Virus record (IMG/VR): IMGVR_UViG_3300023118_000006
Location: 1 to 38,254 of that record
Direction: 5' to 3' (one strand)
DNA: 38,254 nt
Source of the DNA: a virus
The translations under genes were made by a program, and so were the position numbers. Of the stretch, positions 20,780-28,793 are shown piece by piece. A model generated the notes under the pieces. It worked only from the letters and a program-made list of their open reading frames with translations, did no database searches and was not told the origin of the DNA. Positions within the stretch are counted from its first letter, which is position 1; each line of letters starts with the position of its first letter.

Positions 20780-22786
20780 TTATAAATTAAAATGTGCTTT
20801 AAATGTCTCGGTTTCCGATACGGCCAGGTTGATCACCTGGGAAACGGTCGGAATGATCGCTGTAACGCTTTCCCTGGAATCGATCATAATCGGGGCGCTG
20901 CAGCCATAGAACGCCGTTGCCGCATTAATGAAAGCCAGGCCAGCGTTTACCCGTTGTGCGTGGTTCAGGTCCTTGTATGCCACGCCATCGACCATACATT
21001 CACACGTCGCCGCTTCGCCTCCGTTGTACTGGCTATCGTACATTTTGTAAGTAATGTAAATCGGTGGTTCGCCGGTCCCTGGATTCAGCGGAAAGGCGCG
21101 GAACAATTCGTTCGTTTTCTCCTGGATCGTTTCGGCCTTCATTTTGTTGAATAGGTTTATCGAATCTTCGGAGATTTCGAGGTCCGCGATTTGTTGCGCG
21201 TTTTGGCGCTGCAGGTCCTTTAATTCCTTCATCCTGGATTCGGCGTCGATCAAAGTTTGTTTGCTGGAAAGTTCCGTTTTCAACTTGTCGATTTCCTCCT
21301 GGACGATCTTTTTTAACTGCTGTTGGTGTGTGGTATCCACGGTCCCGATTTCCGGAACCACGATCGCGGCGATTTGCGCCTGCAGGTCCTTTTCCTCCTG
21401 GGATACTTCGCGGACCTTTTGGGAATGTTCGGCGATGTGCGTATCGAAACTCGCAGCGTCAAAGCGTGCAGTATCGAGTTTGCCAGGTAATCCGTTCATT
21501 TCCGGCAGCAACTTTTCCAGTTCTGCATTATCTTCCGAAATCCTGGATTTAAGAGATTCACCGATCCCCAGGATTCGATTTAGTTCCGTTTGCTTCGCGG
21601 TGTCGAATCTGCTTTGGCCGTTCACGCGTTCGCTTTCCAGGCGTTCGGCTGTATAGGCTGCCTGGCATGTGGAACAATGGGTGGCCGTTGGATTGAATTC
21701 ATAAACCTTCGCGTTTTCAGTTTCCCAATCCTTTCGCACCTGGTCCAGCTTGGTAGTGTTGGCCGAAATGTTTCCACGTAAAGAGGCGACGGAATCGACC
21801 AGGTTGTTATATTTCGTTTGCAGCTGCAGGACAATGGATTCCTTTTCGCCTTTGGATTGGATGAGGCTATTTAGTCCGGCGTTGTGCTTTGTGTTCAGGT
21901 CGTTTGTAAGCGTCTGCAGCTGTTGTTCCAACTCGAACTTTCGTTGCTTTAGGCCGCTGATTTCCTCAAACTTTTGGTTTTGCCCCTGGTTCAAATCGTT
22001 TATACGGGTGTCGATGCTTTCAAGTTCCGATTGTTTTTTGACGATCGCCGCCTCAATCCCTGGGAAATCCTTTCCGGCGTGTAGCGAGTGCGTGCGCTCG
22101 ACTTCCTTGTGCTGGATTGGAAGGGCTGTTTTTTCTTCCTTCAACTTTTTGAGTTTGCCGGCGATGTTCGTTTTATGCTTTGCCAGATCCGAACTTTCGG
22201 CCATCAGCTGGCGAAGGCGATCGGCGTACAATGGTTTCAATCCCTGGATAAACATTTCTTCCGGCATGTCCCCAGCCATTTTAAGCAAAACACTTAAACG
22301 CTTATTCCAGGCGAACGATTCGGAATTGAAATATAACGGGTCCGTAATTATTTTGATGAGGTCCGGCGGGATCAACGCGGCTATTTCCCGCTGGTATTCA
22401 GCTGCAGGAACTTTGTTGTTGTTGACATAGTACGAAATCTCGTTGGACTTGTTTTTCAATTCGGCGTCACCTTTCACGCTGGACCACTTTTCGATCACTT
22501 CGCGGCGGAATGTGGTTTCCACGCCCTCGCAGATAAATACGCCCTCCATTCCGTGCGTAAGATCCGGAATAACCGCGCCGGATTTGTCCGTGGTTTTGAT
22601 TCCGAATTTTGCCTCGTCCGCTGAATTCTTGCCAGTGACAAGCCAGTGATAACCGTCTGCAGCGGTCGTTTTACCTTTGCCGTTTGGCCCGACGATGTTC
22701 GTTACGTCCGCGTTTAGGTCCAGGACCAAATGTCGAATTCCTTTAAAATTCTGATACGTAAGCGTTTTTAAAATTACTTTTTTCAT
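20780..22786 (-). CDS. Rad50/SbcC-like recombination ATPase with zinc hook
   Basis: A 668-residue protein starting MKKVILKTLTYQNFKGIRHL. Walker A (GPNGKGKTTA) is at about residues 33-42. Two long coiled coils (about 170-350 and 400-550) flank HCSTCQAAYTAE at about residue 368, whose Cys-x-x-Cys fits a Rad50 zinc hook. The C-terminus has NAGLAFINAATAFYG (signature) and PIMIDSRESV (Walker B, D in place of the usual D-E/E-S order). It starts in ATGA overlap with the HTH gene. No SbcD is seen; the MBL protein may be its nuclease partner. Confidence 0.85.
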   Translation of the reverse strand: MKKVILKTLTYQNFKGIRHLVLDLNADVTNIVGPNGKGKTTAADGYHWLVTGKNSADEAKFGIKTTDKSGAVIPDLTHGMEGVFICEGVETTFRREVIEKWSSVKGDAELKNKSNEISYYVNNNKVPAAEYQREIAALIPPDLIKIITDPLYFNSESFAWNKRLSVLLKMAGDMPEEMFIQGLKPLYADRLRQLMAESSDLAKHKTNIAGKLKKLKEEKTALPIQHKEVERTHSLHAGKDFPGIEAAIVKKQSELESIDTRINDLNQGQNQKFEEISGLKQRKFELEQQLQTLTNDLNTKHNAGLNSLIQSKGEKESIVLQLQTKYNNLVDSVASLRGNISANTTKLDQVRKDWETENAKVYEFNPTATHCSTCQAAYTAERLESERVNGQSRFDTAKQTELNRILGIGESLKSRISEDNAELEKLLPEMNGLPGKLDTARFDAASFDTHIAEHSQKVREVSQEEKDLQAQIAAIVVPEIGTVDTTHQQQLKKIVQEEIDKLKTELSSKQTLIDAESRMKELKDLQRQNAQQIADLEISEDSINLFNKMKAETIQEKTNELFRAFPLNPGTGEPPIYITYKMYDSQYNGGEAATCECMVDGVAYKDLNHAQRVNAGLAFINAATAFYGCSAPIMIDSRESVTAIIPTVSQVINLAVSETETFKAHFNL

Positions 22787-23097
22787 GCTGTTTTGAAATT
22801 TGGGTTATGTTTCCCGGTTTCCATCATTCCGTTGACCGTGAATGAATCGACGTATTGTTCGTCCCTGTAAATGATCACCGTATCGCCGGACGGTTCGCAG
22901 GTGCAACCGATCGCCTTAACGTATCTTTCCAGGGTTTTGTATTCCATTGTTTCGCTTTTTAATGCGCGGGATACGCTGCTGGAAACCATGTCCAGGCGTT
23001 TCGCGAATTCTCCCTTTGAAATGCCGAATTTGACCAGCAACATTTCAACCAGTGTACCGGCTTTCCCGGTGGTGTTTACCAATGCTTTTTCCATCAT
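22783..23097 (-). CDS. XRE-like helix-turn-helix regulator (104 aa)
   Basis: It contains LLVKFGISKGEFAKRLDMVS followed by SSVSRALKSETMEYKTLERY, a helix-turn-helix of the lambda repressor/XRE type at about residues 18-60; the C-terminus is a beta-type tail (SGDTVIIYRDEQYVDS). It is a candidate for the protein that binds the three composite operators. Its ATG shares one base with the stop of the gene upstream. It has no separate promoter visible. Confidence 0.72.
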   Translation of the reverse strand: MMEKALVNTTGKAGTLVEMLLVKFGISKGEFAKRLDMVSSSVSRALKSETMEYKTLERYVKAIGCTCEPSGDTVIIYRDEQYVDSFTVNGMMETGKHNPNFKTA

Positions 23098-23363
23098 TAA
23101 AAAATTATTTTAACATTAAATTCATTCTCGATTTCTTCTACGGTCATTTTACGCGCCGGTGGAACTTCGCGCATAAACTCCCAGGCATACGTTTTTCTGC
23201 GTGTCCCTGGACTATCCGTTTTAAAGCATTTTTTAACCGTGAAATCTATGGAAAGTAATTTTCGTTTATGCCATCCGTTCCCGTTGCTAAACTCCAATTC
23301 CCGTTTTTCAGGATTGATTCGGGCAAAAATTTGTCCGGCTTTTAGTGTTGGTGATTCCTCCAT
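23097..23363 (-). CDS. Hypothetical protein (88 aa)
   Basis: The ATG at 23363 (MEESPTLKAGQIFARINPEK) lies just after the upstream stop; longer starts add an unrelated tail. It has a WHKRKLLSIDFTVKK stretch and ends in VEEIENEFNVKIIF. Basic and soluble. Function unknown. Confidence 0.6.
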   Translation of the reverse strand: MEESPTLKAGQIFARINPEKRELEFSNGNGWHKRKLLSIDFTVKKCFKTDSPGTRRKTYAWEFMREVPPARKMTVEEIENEFNVKIIF

Positions 23364-23364
23364 A

Positions 23365-23616
23365 TCAATACAATTTACCGTCGTATTCCGCGAACTGTTC
23401 ATTATCCGGGAACTGGACGAATTTTAACGAATGTTGTCCAGTTTTTTGGAAGGGGACAACGACCCCCATTTGTTTGCCTTTGAATCCTACAAACGACGGA
23501 TTGCAAACAAACCCTTTCGTTTCTCCGACCTGGGTAAAAACGCCAACGACGCCAGGCGAAACGATGTACGCCTGGCCTAACGTCAAGTCCTTAACACTTA
23601 CTTTTGATTGTGACAT
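23365..23616 (-). CDS. Hypothetical protein (83 aa)
   Basis: It begins MSQSKVSVKDLTLGQAYIVS; GVVGVFTQVGETKGFVCN and KGKQMGVVVPF suggest a small beta-barrel-like fold. Between two hairpin-flanked neighbours. Not recognised. Confidence 0.6.
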   Translation of the reverse strand: MSQSKVSVKDLTLGQAYIVSPGVVGVFTQVGETKGFVCNPSFVGFKGKQMGVVVPFQKTGQHSLKFVQFPDNEQFAEYDGKLY

Positions 23617-23635
23617 TGATTTGATTTTAAATTAG

Positions 23636-23668
23636 ATTCCCCGGCGCGGTTCAATGCGACCGGGGAAT
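23636..23668 (-). terminator. GC-rich intergenic hairpin
   Basis: ATTCCCCGG (23636-23644) pairs with CCGGGGAAT (23660-23668) around a 15-base loop, between two small early genes. There is no clear T-tract on the coding strand. Termination would be partial; RNA protection is an alternative. Confidence 0.45.
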
Positions 23669-23671
23669 GGG

Positions 23672-23986
23672 TTATTTCGTGCGGCTGGCTGCCTCCTTTT
23701 TCTTTTTCAACTCATTAACGCGGCGGTTCATGGCAACGGCAAAATTCACCGTTTCCATAGCGATGTCCATCGCCTCCAACACTTCCGGCGGAATACCTTC
23801 GCGTCCTGGGTGGTTTTTCAGGTCGTCCGCGTCGATTTCCACGCGTTCTTTCACCATCGCGATTTCCGTATTCCGGGCCAGCTTTTCAGCGAATAGGCGT
23901 CCCGCTTCGTCGAGGCTTTCCGCTTCAACCGTAACTTTCATTTTCTTGTCGAAAACGGAAAAATAAAATGTGAATTCTTTTTTCAT
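23672..23986 (-). CDS. Hypothetical protein (104 aa)
   Basis: It begins MKKEFTFYFSVFDKKMKVTV, then AESLDEAGRLFAEKLARNTE; the C-terminus is Lys-rich (LKKKKEAASRTK). It resembles small beta-alpha early phage proteins. The ATG at 23986 is preceded by CAATATT. Function unknown. Confidence 0.6.
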   Translation of the reverse strand: MKKEFTFYFSVFDKKMKVTVEAESLDEAGRLFAEKLARNTEIAMVKERVEIDADDLKNHPGREGIPPEVLEAMDIAMETVNFAVAMNRRVNELKKKKEAASRTK

Positions 23987-24000
23987 AATATTGGAATTAT

Positions 24001-24020
24001 CCCCCGGATTGCGCCGGGGG
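24001..24020 (-). terminator. GC-rich intergenic hairpin
   Basis: CCCCCGG pairs with CCGGGGG with a six-base loop, 14 bases upstream of the next gene's ATG. No T-tract follows on the coding strand, so it may act as an attenuator or stabiliser. Confidence 0.4.
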
Positions 24021-24027
24021 AATTGGG

Positions 24028-24474
24028 TTACTTAACTGTGATTGTTACAAATTTTGCAGGTCGTCCGGAGTTTGAAACGCCTGGTTTGATCATCATTGAT
24101 TTGCAAACCATTTTTAATTCGGCCAGCTGCAGCAATTCGGATCCGTCGATAAGAGGTTGGACGATCGAAACCGTTTCTTTTGCCTCGTGAATGTCCGCTT
24201 TTGATCCTGGGAAAATATGTTCCAACCTGGCCTTTAAGCCTTCTAGCGGGGTTTCATAAACTTCCTTGATTTCCTTACGGACGAATTCAACCGGTTGGTT
24301 CTGTACCTCGATGAACCCGGCGTCGTGATCGAATCGAACGCCGAAACGGTCGAATTCCCACTTTTTTAGTTGCGCCTCCCTGAATTCGGCGCGGAACTCG
24401 GTTTCCAGTTCCGGTTTAACGCAAACAGCCACGCCGCGTTCCTCATTTTTCAAAATTACAATGTGTAATCCCAT
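24028..24474 (-). CDS. Hypothetical protein (148 aa)
   Basis: The ATG at 24474 gives MGLHIVILKNEERGVAVCVK in a CATTTATTATG context; a longer start at 24747 would read a shadow of the gene before it. It contains FRAEFREAQLKKWEFDRFGV and ends VSNSGRPAKFVTITVK. Not recognised. Confidence 0.65.
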   Translation of the reverse strand: MGLHIVILKNEERGVAVCVKPELETEFRAEFREAQLKKWEFDRFGVRFDHDAGFIEVQNQPVEFVRKEIKEVYETPLEGLKARLEHIFPGSKADIHEAKETVSIVQPLIDGSELLQLAELKMVCKSMMIKPGVSNSGRPAKFVTITVK

Positions 24475-24524
24475 AATAAATAAATGTTTAATGCGCGTTG
24501 ACCGGATACGCGCCCCCCGTTTCT

Positions 24525-24764
24525 TCAATATGCTAATACCTTTGCGGTGTCCAAATGAATGGCTTTTGCGACTTCTGAATCGAGGGAAAAGGCGCCGTTG
24601 TGGTCGTCGTCCATGTTGACGATTGCAATTTCCAATCCTGGCTTGAATCGTCCAGCCGCCCACGCTTCCGCGGCCTGTGCATCCGGTTGGTGTGTGCTGT
24701 GTTGACCCATAAGGCCAATTGAATTTCCCGCCATTGGGACCAAACAAATAAAGTGCTTTTTCAT
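24525..24764 (-). CDS. Hypothetical protein, first gene of the early operon (79 aa)
   Basis: The ATG at 24764 (MKKHFICLVPMAGNSIGLMG) lies 27 bases after the -7 box; an ATG at 24794 falls before the predicted transcription start and is rejected. It has EAWAAGRFKPGLEIAIVNMD and a histidine-rich early part (QHSTHQ). First gene of the long early transcription unit. Function unknown. Confidence 0.65.
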   Translation of the reverse strand: MKKHFICLVPMAGNSIGLMGQHSTHQPDAQAAEAWAAGRFKPGLEIAIVNMDDDHNGAFSLDSEVAKAIHLDTAKVLAY

Positions 24765-24791
24765 AATAAAATGTGTTCGTTTTGTGTTGAG

Positions 24792-24799
24792 CAAATATA
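24792..24799 (-). promoter_or_regulatory. Early promoter -7 box (TATATTTG)
   Basis: It matches TAnnTTTG, with TTG 16 bases further upstream as a -33 candidate. It lies after the lysis terminator and before the first early gene, and is the best promoter candidate in the window. The site C palindrome overlaps the -33 region. Confidence 0.72.
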
Positions 24800-24817
24800 A
24801 CTACTCTTTTTGAATCA

Positions 24818-24870
24818 ACGCTAACTATTTCGCGTCAAAATGATGAACGGTTGCAAAATGGTATGAACGG
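24818..24870 (-). promoter_or_regulatory. Composite operator-like element, site C
   Basis: Core ACGCTAACTATTTCGCGT (24818-24835), five bases, TGATGAACGG (24841-24850), and a second GTATGAACGG 20 bases after its start (24861-24870). The layout equals sites A and B. It sits between the lysis terminator and the early promoter. Confidence 0.62.
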
Positions 24871-24898
24871 AAAAAGCCCTGGACGAATCCAGGGCTTT
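24871..24898 (-). terminator. Rho-independent terminator after endolysin
   Basis: A perfect stem (AAGCCCTGGA with TCCAGGGCTT) and tetraloop TTCG, followed by five T on the coding strand. It closes the late/lysis transcript. A short T-run on the other side may make it bidirectional. Confidence 0.85.
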
Positions 24899-24945
24899 GA
24901 CGTATAAATCTAAAACACATTTATTATGGCTTACAAATGTAACAT

Positions 24946-25431
24946 TTATTTCGGATAAACGAATCCCATTAAACGTAAGCCGTTATTTTCGGACCAGCGG
25001 AACGAATGTTCGCGCAACCCTACTAAAGTCCCTTCACGGCTTCCGGATGCGCTCGTGTTGCCTTCTACGGACTTGAAACCGTCGGCCGTAACTTCGGTTA
25101 CGATTCCGATATGGCCGGTTGCAAGCGGTTTCCCGTTTTTGAACGACCGGTACACCACCAAAGCGCCGGGAACCGGTACGCCGGACCACTCGTAACCTGC
25201 AGCCTGAAATTTCATTGCTGTAATCCAGGCGGACGCGCTGAACGTTTTGGATTCCTGGCCGCCTTCCTTCCATACCAGTTCGGCAAAATACGCACACCAG
25301 GCGTCGCCCTTATTAAATCCTACGGCCACCATTTTTTTTTCGAACGCTTTGTCCTTGAAACCCTGGTTTCCTTTGATCTCGGTTTGCCCTACATAGGACA
25401 TGGCGATCGCCACAATTTTATCGTTTTTCAT
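24946..25431 (-). CDS. CHAP-domain endolysin
   Basis: A 161-residue protein. DAWCAYFAELVWKEGG holds the likely catalytic Cys46, TGHIGIVTEV the His107, and VEGNTSASGS the Glu123/Asn125: a CHAP (Cys/His peptidase-amidase) triad. No signal peptide is seen, so it needs the holin to reach peptidoglycan. The ATG at 25431 overlaps the holin stop by four bases. Confidence 0.88.
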   Translation of the reverse strand: MKNDKIVAIAMSYVGQTEIKGNQGFKDKAFEKKMVAVGFNKGDAWCAYFAELVWKEGGQESKTFSASAWITAMKFQAAGYEWSGVPVPGALVVYRSFKNGKPLATGHIGIVTEVTADGFKSVEGNTSASGSREGTLVGLREHSFRWSENNGLRLMGFVYPK

Positions 25432-25874
25432 TTCTTTGCTTTTTTGAATTTGTCTAGTAATTCGCCTCCTTTTGTAACCAGGAAATCCCGGAAAAGAAGC
25501 GAAAAGACGGTTATTAAATCAAATGTTTCTATTTCCCGTTTCGTCCGTATCGAAATGAAGTTGGACCAAATGGAAATACTTTCGTTTACGATCAATACGC
25601 ACATACACAACGTTACGAATGGCGTCATTTTGTAGCCAATCCCGTTTCCCATGAATGCGATTGACATCGGTAGGAAAATGAAAAGTAATTTCACAAACAG
25701 GCCGGCCAGGAAAATACGCCCGGAAAGCGCTTTTCCCAGGGCCATCGCTTTGACGGTCCCGAACGCCATATCCAAGGCGATGAGGTAAGCCAACATTTCC
25801 ACGGCCGTGGGATTCATCCCCAGCGAGATAATGTAACCGATAATAATCGATTTGAATTTGTTCAATAATTCCAT
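25428..25874 (-). CDS. Holin (phage holin-4-like)
   Basis: A 148-residue protein with three or four hydrophobic segments: IIIGYIISLGM, AVEMLAYLIALDMAFGTV, IFLAGLFVKLLFIFLPMSI and FVTLCMCVLIVNESIS. LDMAFGTVKA resembles the membrane-embedded loop typical of this family. It is followed at once by the endolysin and preceded (one shared base) by the fibre gene, the usual lysis cassette order. A charged C-terminus (KFKKAKK) completes it. Confidence 0.8.
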   Translation of the reverse strand: MELLNKFKSIIIGYIISLGMNPTAVEMLAYLIALDMAFGTVKAMALGKALSGRIFLAGLFVKLLFIFLPMSIAFMGNGIGYKMTPFVTLCMCVLIVNESISIWSNFISIRTKREIETFDLITVFSLLFRDFLVTKGGELLDKFKKAKK

Positions 25875-27064
25875 CAGAAAACGACTTTAACGGTTCCGTC
25901 TGCAGTACGGTAATGTTCCCCGGACGTAAGGCCGCCAGCAAGCGCCGCCGTGTTGTCTGCATACACTGAATAAAACGCTTTGTAACCGGCGAAAAATTGA
26001 ACCGGTCCATACAGGGTTACGGCTTCCTGGAATACCGCAGGCGTGTAGGCTCGTTGTTCCGTAGGCGTGACCTTGAAAATAGGCGTGAATCCGTCCAGGT
26101 CAGTAACGACAAACGATTGCGGCCCGGACATGTTACCGAACATTAAGTGGCCCTGGTTCGTGTTGCCAATCTTCGTTCCTCCTGGGTCGTATTGGTACAC
26201 TGGTGAATCAGCCACGCGCATTTCCATTGTTACGCCGTATTGCCACAAAATACCGTGGTTATTATCAGTTGTAACAAGTTTCAAATTTTTGTTGTTTCCG
26301 CTGTCGATTGACCATTCGAGGGAACCGGCGACCGGCTGTTCGAACGGATCGTCCGCATTTCCATCAGTAACGAAGATAATTTTTCGACCTGCAGCCACTA
26401 CACCGTCAGCCGTTGAAGCGATCCCGTTCGTTGCACCCGCACCGGATTCGTAGGAAAGGGACATAACAGACCCGTCGTTCCTGATAAAACCCGTTTTTGC
26501 GACAAGGGTTCCGGAAGAAATAACAGTCAACGGGTTTACATTTTGTTGCGACATTGAACCATCTACGGGGCCAAATTTTACAGGGGTTCCCGTCGGTACG
26601 GATGCGTTGCCTACGGTCAAATTGAAGGTTCCCGCGCCTACATTACTAATCGACCATGCGGTCGGAGATAGTTGCGCAGGTAGAAATGTGCCTATAAAAT
26701 CGTTTACATTTCCCGAAAATCCGGTGGTGTCAATGTACAGTATTTGTTCGCCATCAACAAGCAATTCCCAACCTTCATTTAAAACGAAGTTTGTTATTTG
26801 TCCCTGGAATACGATGTCGAATTCGCCGAATACACTTACTTTATTTAGAAGCCGGTCGCCTAATTTAAAACTGTGTGCTATATCCGGGGAAATTCCGTCC
26901 ACGACATCGATTTGAATCGCTGGGTTTTGTCCGTTGAACACGAACGTATCGATAATTTGGTCCGTTGCTTCGCGAATGTCTGCAGCTGAAACGCCGTTTT
27001 CAATTCCGGAAACGATCAGCGCGGCGATTGCGTCCCTTACATCTTGTTTAATTGGTGGTGCCAT
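25874..27064 (-). CDS. Fibre-like / receptor-binding virion protein (396 aa)
   Basis: The N-terminus (about residues 1-60) is a helical oligomerisation-type segment (DVRDAIAALIVSGIENGVS). The middle is beta-rich with many Gly/Asn and Ser/Thr (GNASVPTGTPVKFGPVDGS). It ends LTSGEHYRTADGTVKVVF, a terminal motif seen in phage fibre and tail-associated proteins (from memory). It lies before the holin, where receptor-binding proteins often occur. Which part binds the host cannot be told from sequence. Confidence 0.6.
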   Translation of the reverse strand: MAPPIKQDVRDAIAALIVSGIENGVSAADIREATDQIIDTFVFNGQNPAIQIDVVDGISPDIAHSFKLGDRLLNKVSVFGEFDIVFQGQITNFVLNEGWELLVDGEQILYIDTTGFSGNVNDFIGTFLPAQLSPTAWSISNVGAGTFNLTVGNASVPTGTPVKFGPVDGSMSQQNVNPLTVISSGTLVAKTGFIRNDGSVMSLSYESGAGATNGIASTADGVVAAGRKIIFVTDGNADDPFEQPVAGSLEWSIDSGNNKNLKLVTTDNNHGILWQYGVTMEMRVADSPVYQYDPGGTKIGNTNQGHLMFGNMSGPQSFVVTDLDGFTPIFKVTPTEQRAYTPAVFQEAVTLYGPVQFFAGYKAFYSVYADNTAALAGGLTSGEHYRTADGTVKVVF

Positions 27065-27078
27065 GATTGTTTTTTTAA

Positions 27079-27648
27079 TTAGTTAAATTCAAAGTTAAAT
27101 TCGTCTGTAAATTCCGAGAATGCCACCGGATCCAAAAGGGAAAGGATAACCGCCGCCGAAATCTTCGGGGCTTTTTGTGGCTCTTTACCTGTGAACGTCA
27201 ATGTATTTCCGTTCATGTCCTCGTAAGCGGTCCCTGGTGTGCGGGAATCCGCCACCTTCGCGCCGTTCTTCAAAAACAGAACTTCGTACGTGCCGTCCAC
27301 CAGTTTGGCGATTAGCGCCGTGCGGCCTTTCGTAAGGTTTTCAATCTGAACGATCATTTCCGGCGTGTTGCCGTGCAGGATCACTGTAGCCGATTGATTT
27401 CTCGCAGCTGCACCGTTCGGTCGGTCGCCGATCGATTCGTCCGTAAACGTCGCCGTTTCCATTTCGATAACAAAGGGCCAGGCATACTTCCCCGGCTTCA
27501 TTTCCATATCGACGATTTCGCCGTCCTCGATGTCTATAAATTCGTAATTGCTTTCCCCGTTGTCGTCAACGACTGACAACAGGAAAATGGTTTCGATCCC
27601 ACCAGCGGTATCGCAAACCTTGTTATATCCGTCTATTAATTCGCACAT
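27079..27648 (-). CDS. Major tail tube-like protein, copy 2
   Basis: A 189-residue protein starting MCELIDGYNKVCDTAGGIET. Its first 60 residues differ from copy 1 (31146-31676), but residues about 61-155 are identical, including FTDESIGDRPNGAAARNQS and AYEDMNGNTLTFTGKE. The ending (EDMNGNTLTFTG) recalls tail tube subunits. After portal and connector genes this is the expected tube position. The C-terminus (FSEFTDEFNFEFN) is unique to this copy. Confidence 0.65.
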   Translation of the reverse strand: MCELIDGYNKVCDTAGGIETIFLLSVVDDNGESNYEFIDIEDGEIVDMEMKPGKYAWPFVIEMETATFTDESIGDRPNGAAARNQSATVILHGNTPEMIVQIENLTKGRTALIAKLVDGTYEVLFLKNGAKVADSRTPGTAYEDMNGNTLTFTGKEPQKAPKISAAVILSLLDPVAFSEFTDEFNFEFN

Positions 27649-27652
27649 TTTT

Positions 27653-28210
27653 TTAAGAGATTACAGGGATAATTATATCGGATTCGTCCATGTTGTAACC
27701 AGGCATTGGAATGTCACAAATCGAATCTGAATCCCTTAAACGGAATTGGACAATCATTGTATGCCCGGCCGTTTCATCCGCCGATTTATCGATAAACTTC
27801 GTAATGTTGGTAAAGCCTTCAATCCGGCCAATCCTTTGCCACCTGGGGGAACTACTCATTACCTTGTAAATGTCCCGGCAAATCTGCAGCGTATCGGATT
27901 CGACGTCGTTTAAATTGCTCCAATCCTTGAAAATCTTGTCTGCGATAATGATCGTAATCGGGATTAGCAACTGCGTTTTAAGCATCGAACCGTTTGGATA
28001 GTAGCAACACATAAGCGGGTAATTCACACCTTCGGGCAACACGTCGGAAACCGGAAGTAAATCGCCGGTTGGCGAATACATTTCCGTGGTTTTTACCGAA
28101 TCCTTTTTGATTGCACGCAGGAAATCCCCCCAAAAGAAACTATTTAGCTGCAGGTGAAATTCCTGGATTGCTTCGAGTTCTAACCGTAGTTTGTTTGTGC
28201 TTTTTTTCAT
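27653..28210 (-). CDS. Probable head-tail joining / tail completion protein (185 aa)
   Basis: It begins MKKSTNKLRLELEAIQEFHL, then FFWGDFLRAIKKD and NYPLMCCYYPNGSMLKT. It lies between a connector-like gene and the tube-like gene, the usual place for tail terminator or stopper proteins. Call rests on position plus faint similarity recalled from Bacteroidota phages. The 51-base gap before it carries a short TAATG-coupled frame that I reject. Confidence 0.4.
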   Translation of the reverse strand: MKKSTNKLRLELEAIQEFHLQLNSFFWGDFLRAIKKDSVKTTEMYSPTGDLLPVSDVLPEGVNYPLMCCYYPNGSMLKTQLLIPITIIIADKIFKDWSNLNDVESDTLQICRDIYKVMSSSPRWQRIGRIEGFTNITKFIDKSADETAGHTMIVQFRLRDSDSICDIPMPGYNMDESDIIIPVIS

Positions 28211-28261
28211 GGAAATACTTCGTTAACGTGTCGCGTGTCTTTTTTCTAAGTTCTAACTTCA

Positions 28262-28789
28262 TTATCTGAATCTTATGTTTGTTTTTGGGGCGCCGCGATC
28301 AGGTCGTCCGTTAATTCCGCAATCCGGGTTTTCGTATTCCGGATAAAGATCGCTGTTTTTTTTGAGGTAGTCGATGAGGTCGTCCCGGTACACTTCACGG
28401 TCCCTACGCAGGTCGTCCGACATCATAAGGGATTCGGATTCCGTAAGCGGTTCGATATACTCATCGTGTGATTTCCCGGACGTTTTGGACCTCAATTCCA
28501 AACGCAGGGCGTTGACGGACCTAACGTCGATCGATGCGATAAGAAAGTGGGAAATGTAGTCCTGCAGCAAAATAGTTTCGTTGGCATTCAGGCCGCCGGG
28601 AACGTTCGCAGCTGTATTTCTGATTCCTTCACACAGTCGTTTATACAACTTCCGTCCAATAACAGGTTTCAATACAACATCCTGGACGCGTCGCAACACT
28701 GTAGCCAGTAATGAGTTTTCGACATTCTTGTTATTGAATCCAACCGATTTAACGGTGTCCAGGTCTATAAAAAACGGTGCTTTCAGCAT
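28262..28789 (-). CDS. Probable head-tail connector (175 aa)
   Basis: It follows the portal gene after four bases. ENSLLATVLRRVQDVVLKPV and VIGRKLYKRLCEGIRN look like a helical adaptor, and LQDYISHFLIASIDV resembles gp6-type connectors of phages. The C-terminal tail is charged and Gly/Pro-rich. Judged by eye only. Confidence 0.5.
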   Translation of the reverse strand: MLKAPFFIDLDTVKSVGFNNKNVENSLLATVLRRVQDVVLKPVIGRKLYKRLCEGIRNTAANVPGGLNANETILLQDYISHFLIASIDVRSVNALRLELRSKTSGKSHDEYIEPLTESESLMMSDDLRRDREVYRDDLIDYLKKNSDLYPEYENPDCGINGRPDRGAPKTNIRFR

Positions 28790-28793
28790 GGCA

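Noticed and set aside
24748-24794. Earlier start at 24794 for the first early gene
   Set aside because: It overlaps the -7 promoter box, so it would lie before the transcription start.
24915-24949. Ten-codon plus-strand frame with a CATTTATTATG context
   Set aside because: Too short, and it overlaps the end of the endolysin gene.
28140-28262. About 40-codon frame starting in a TAATG overlap after the connector gene (MKLELRKKTRDT)
   Set aside because: It overlaps the next gene in another frame and shows no recognisable feature; too little evidence.
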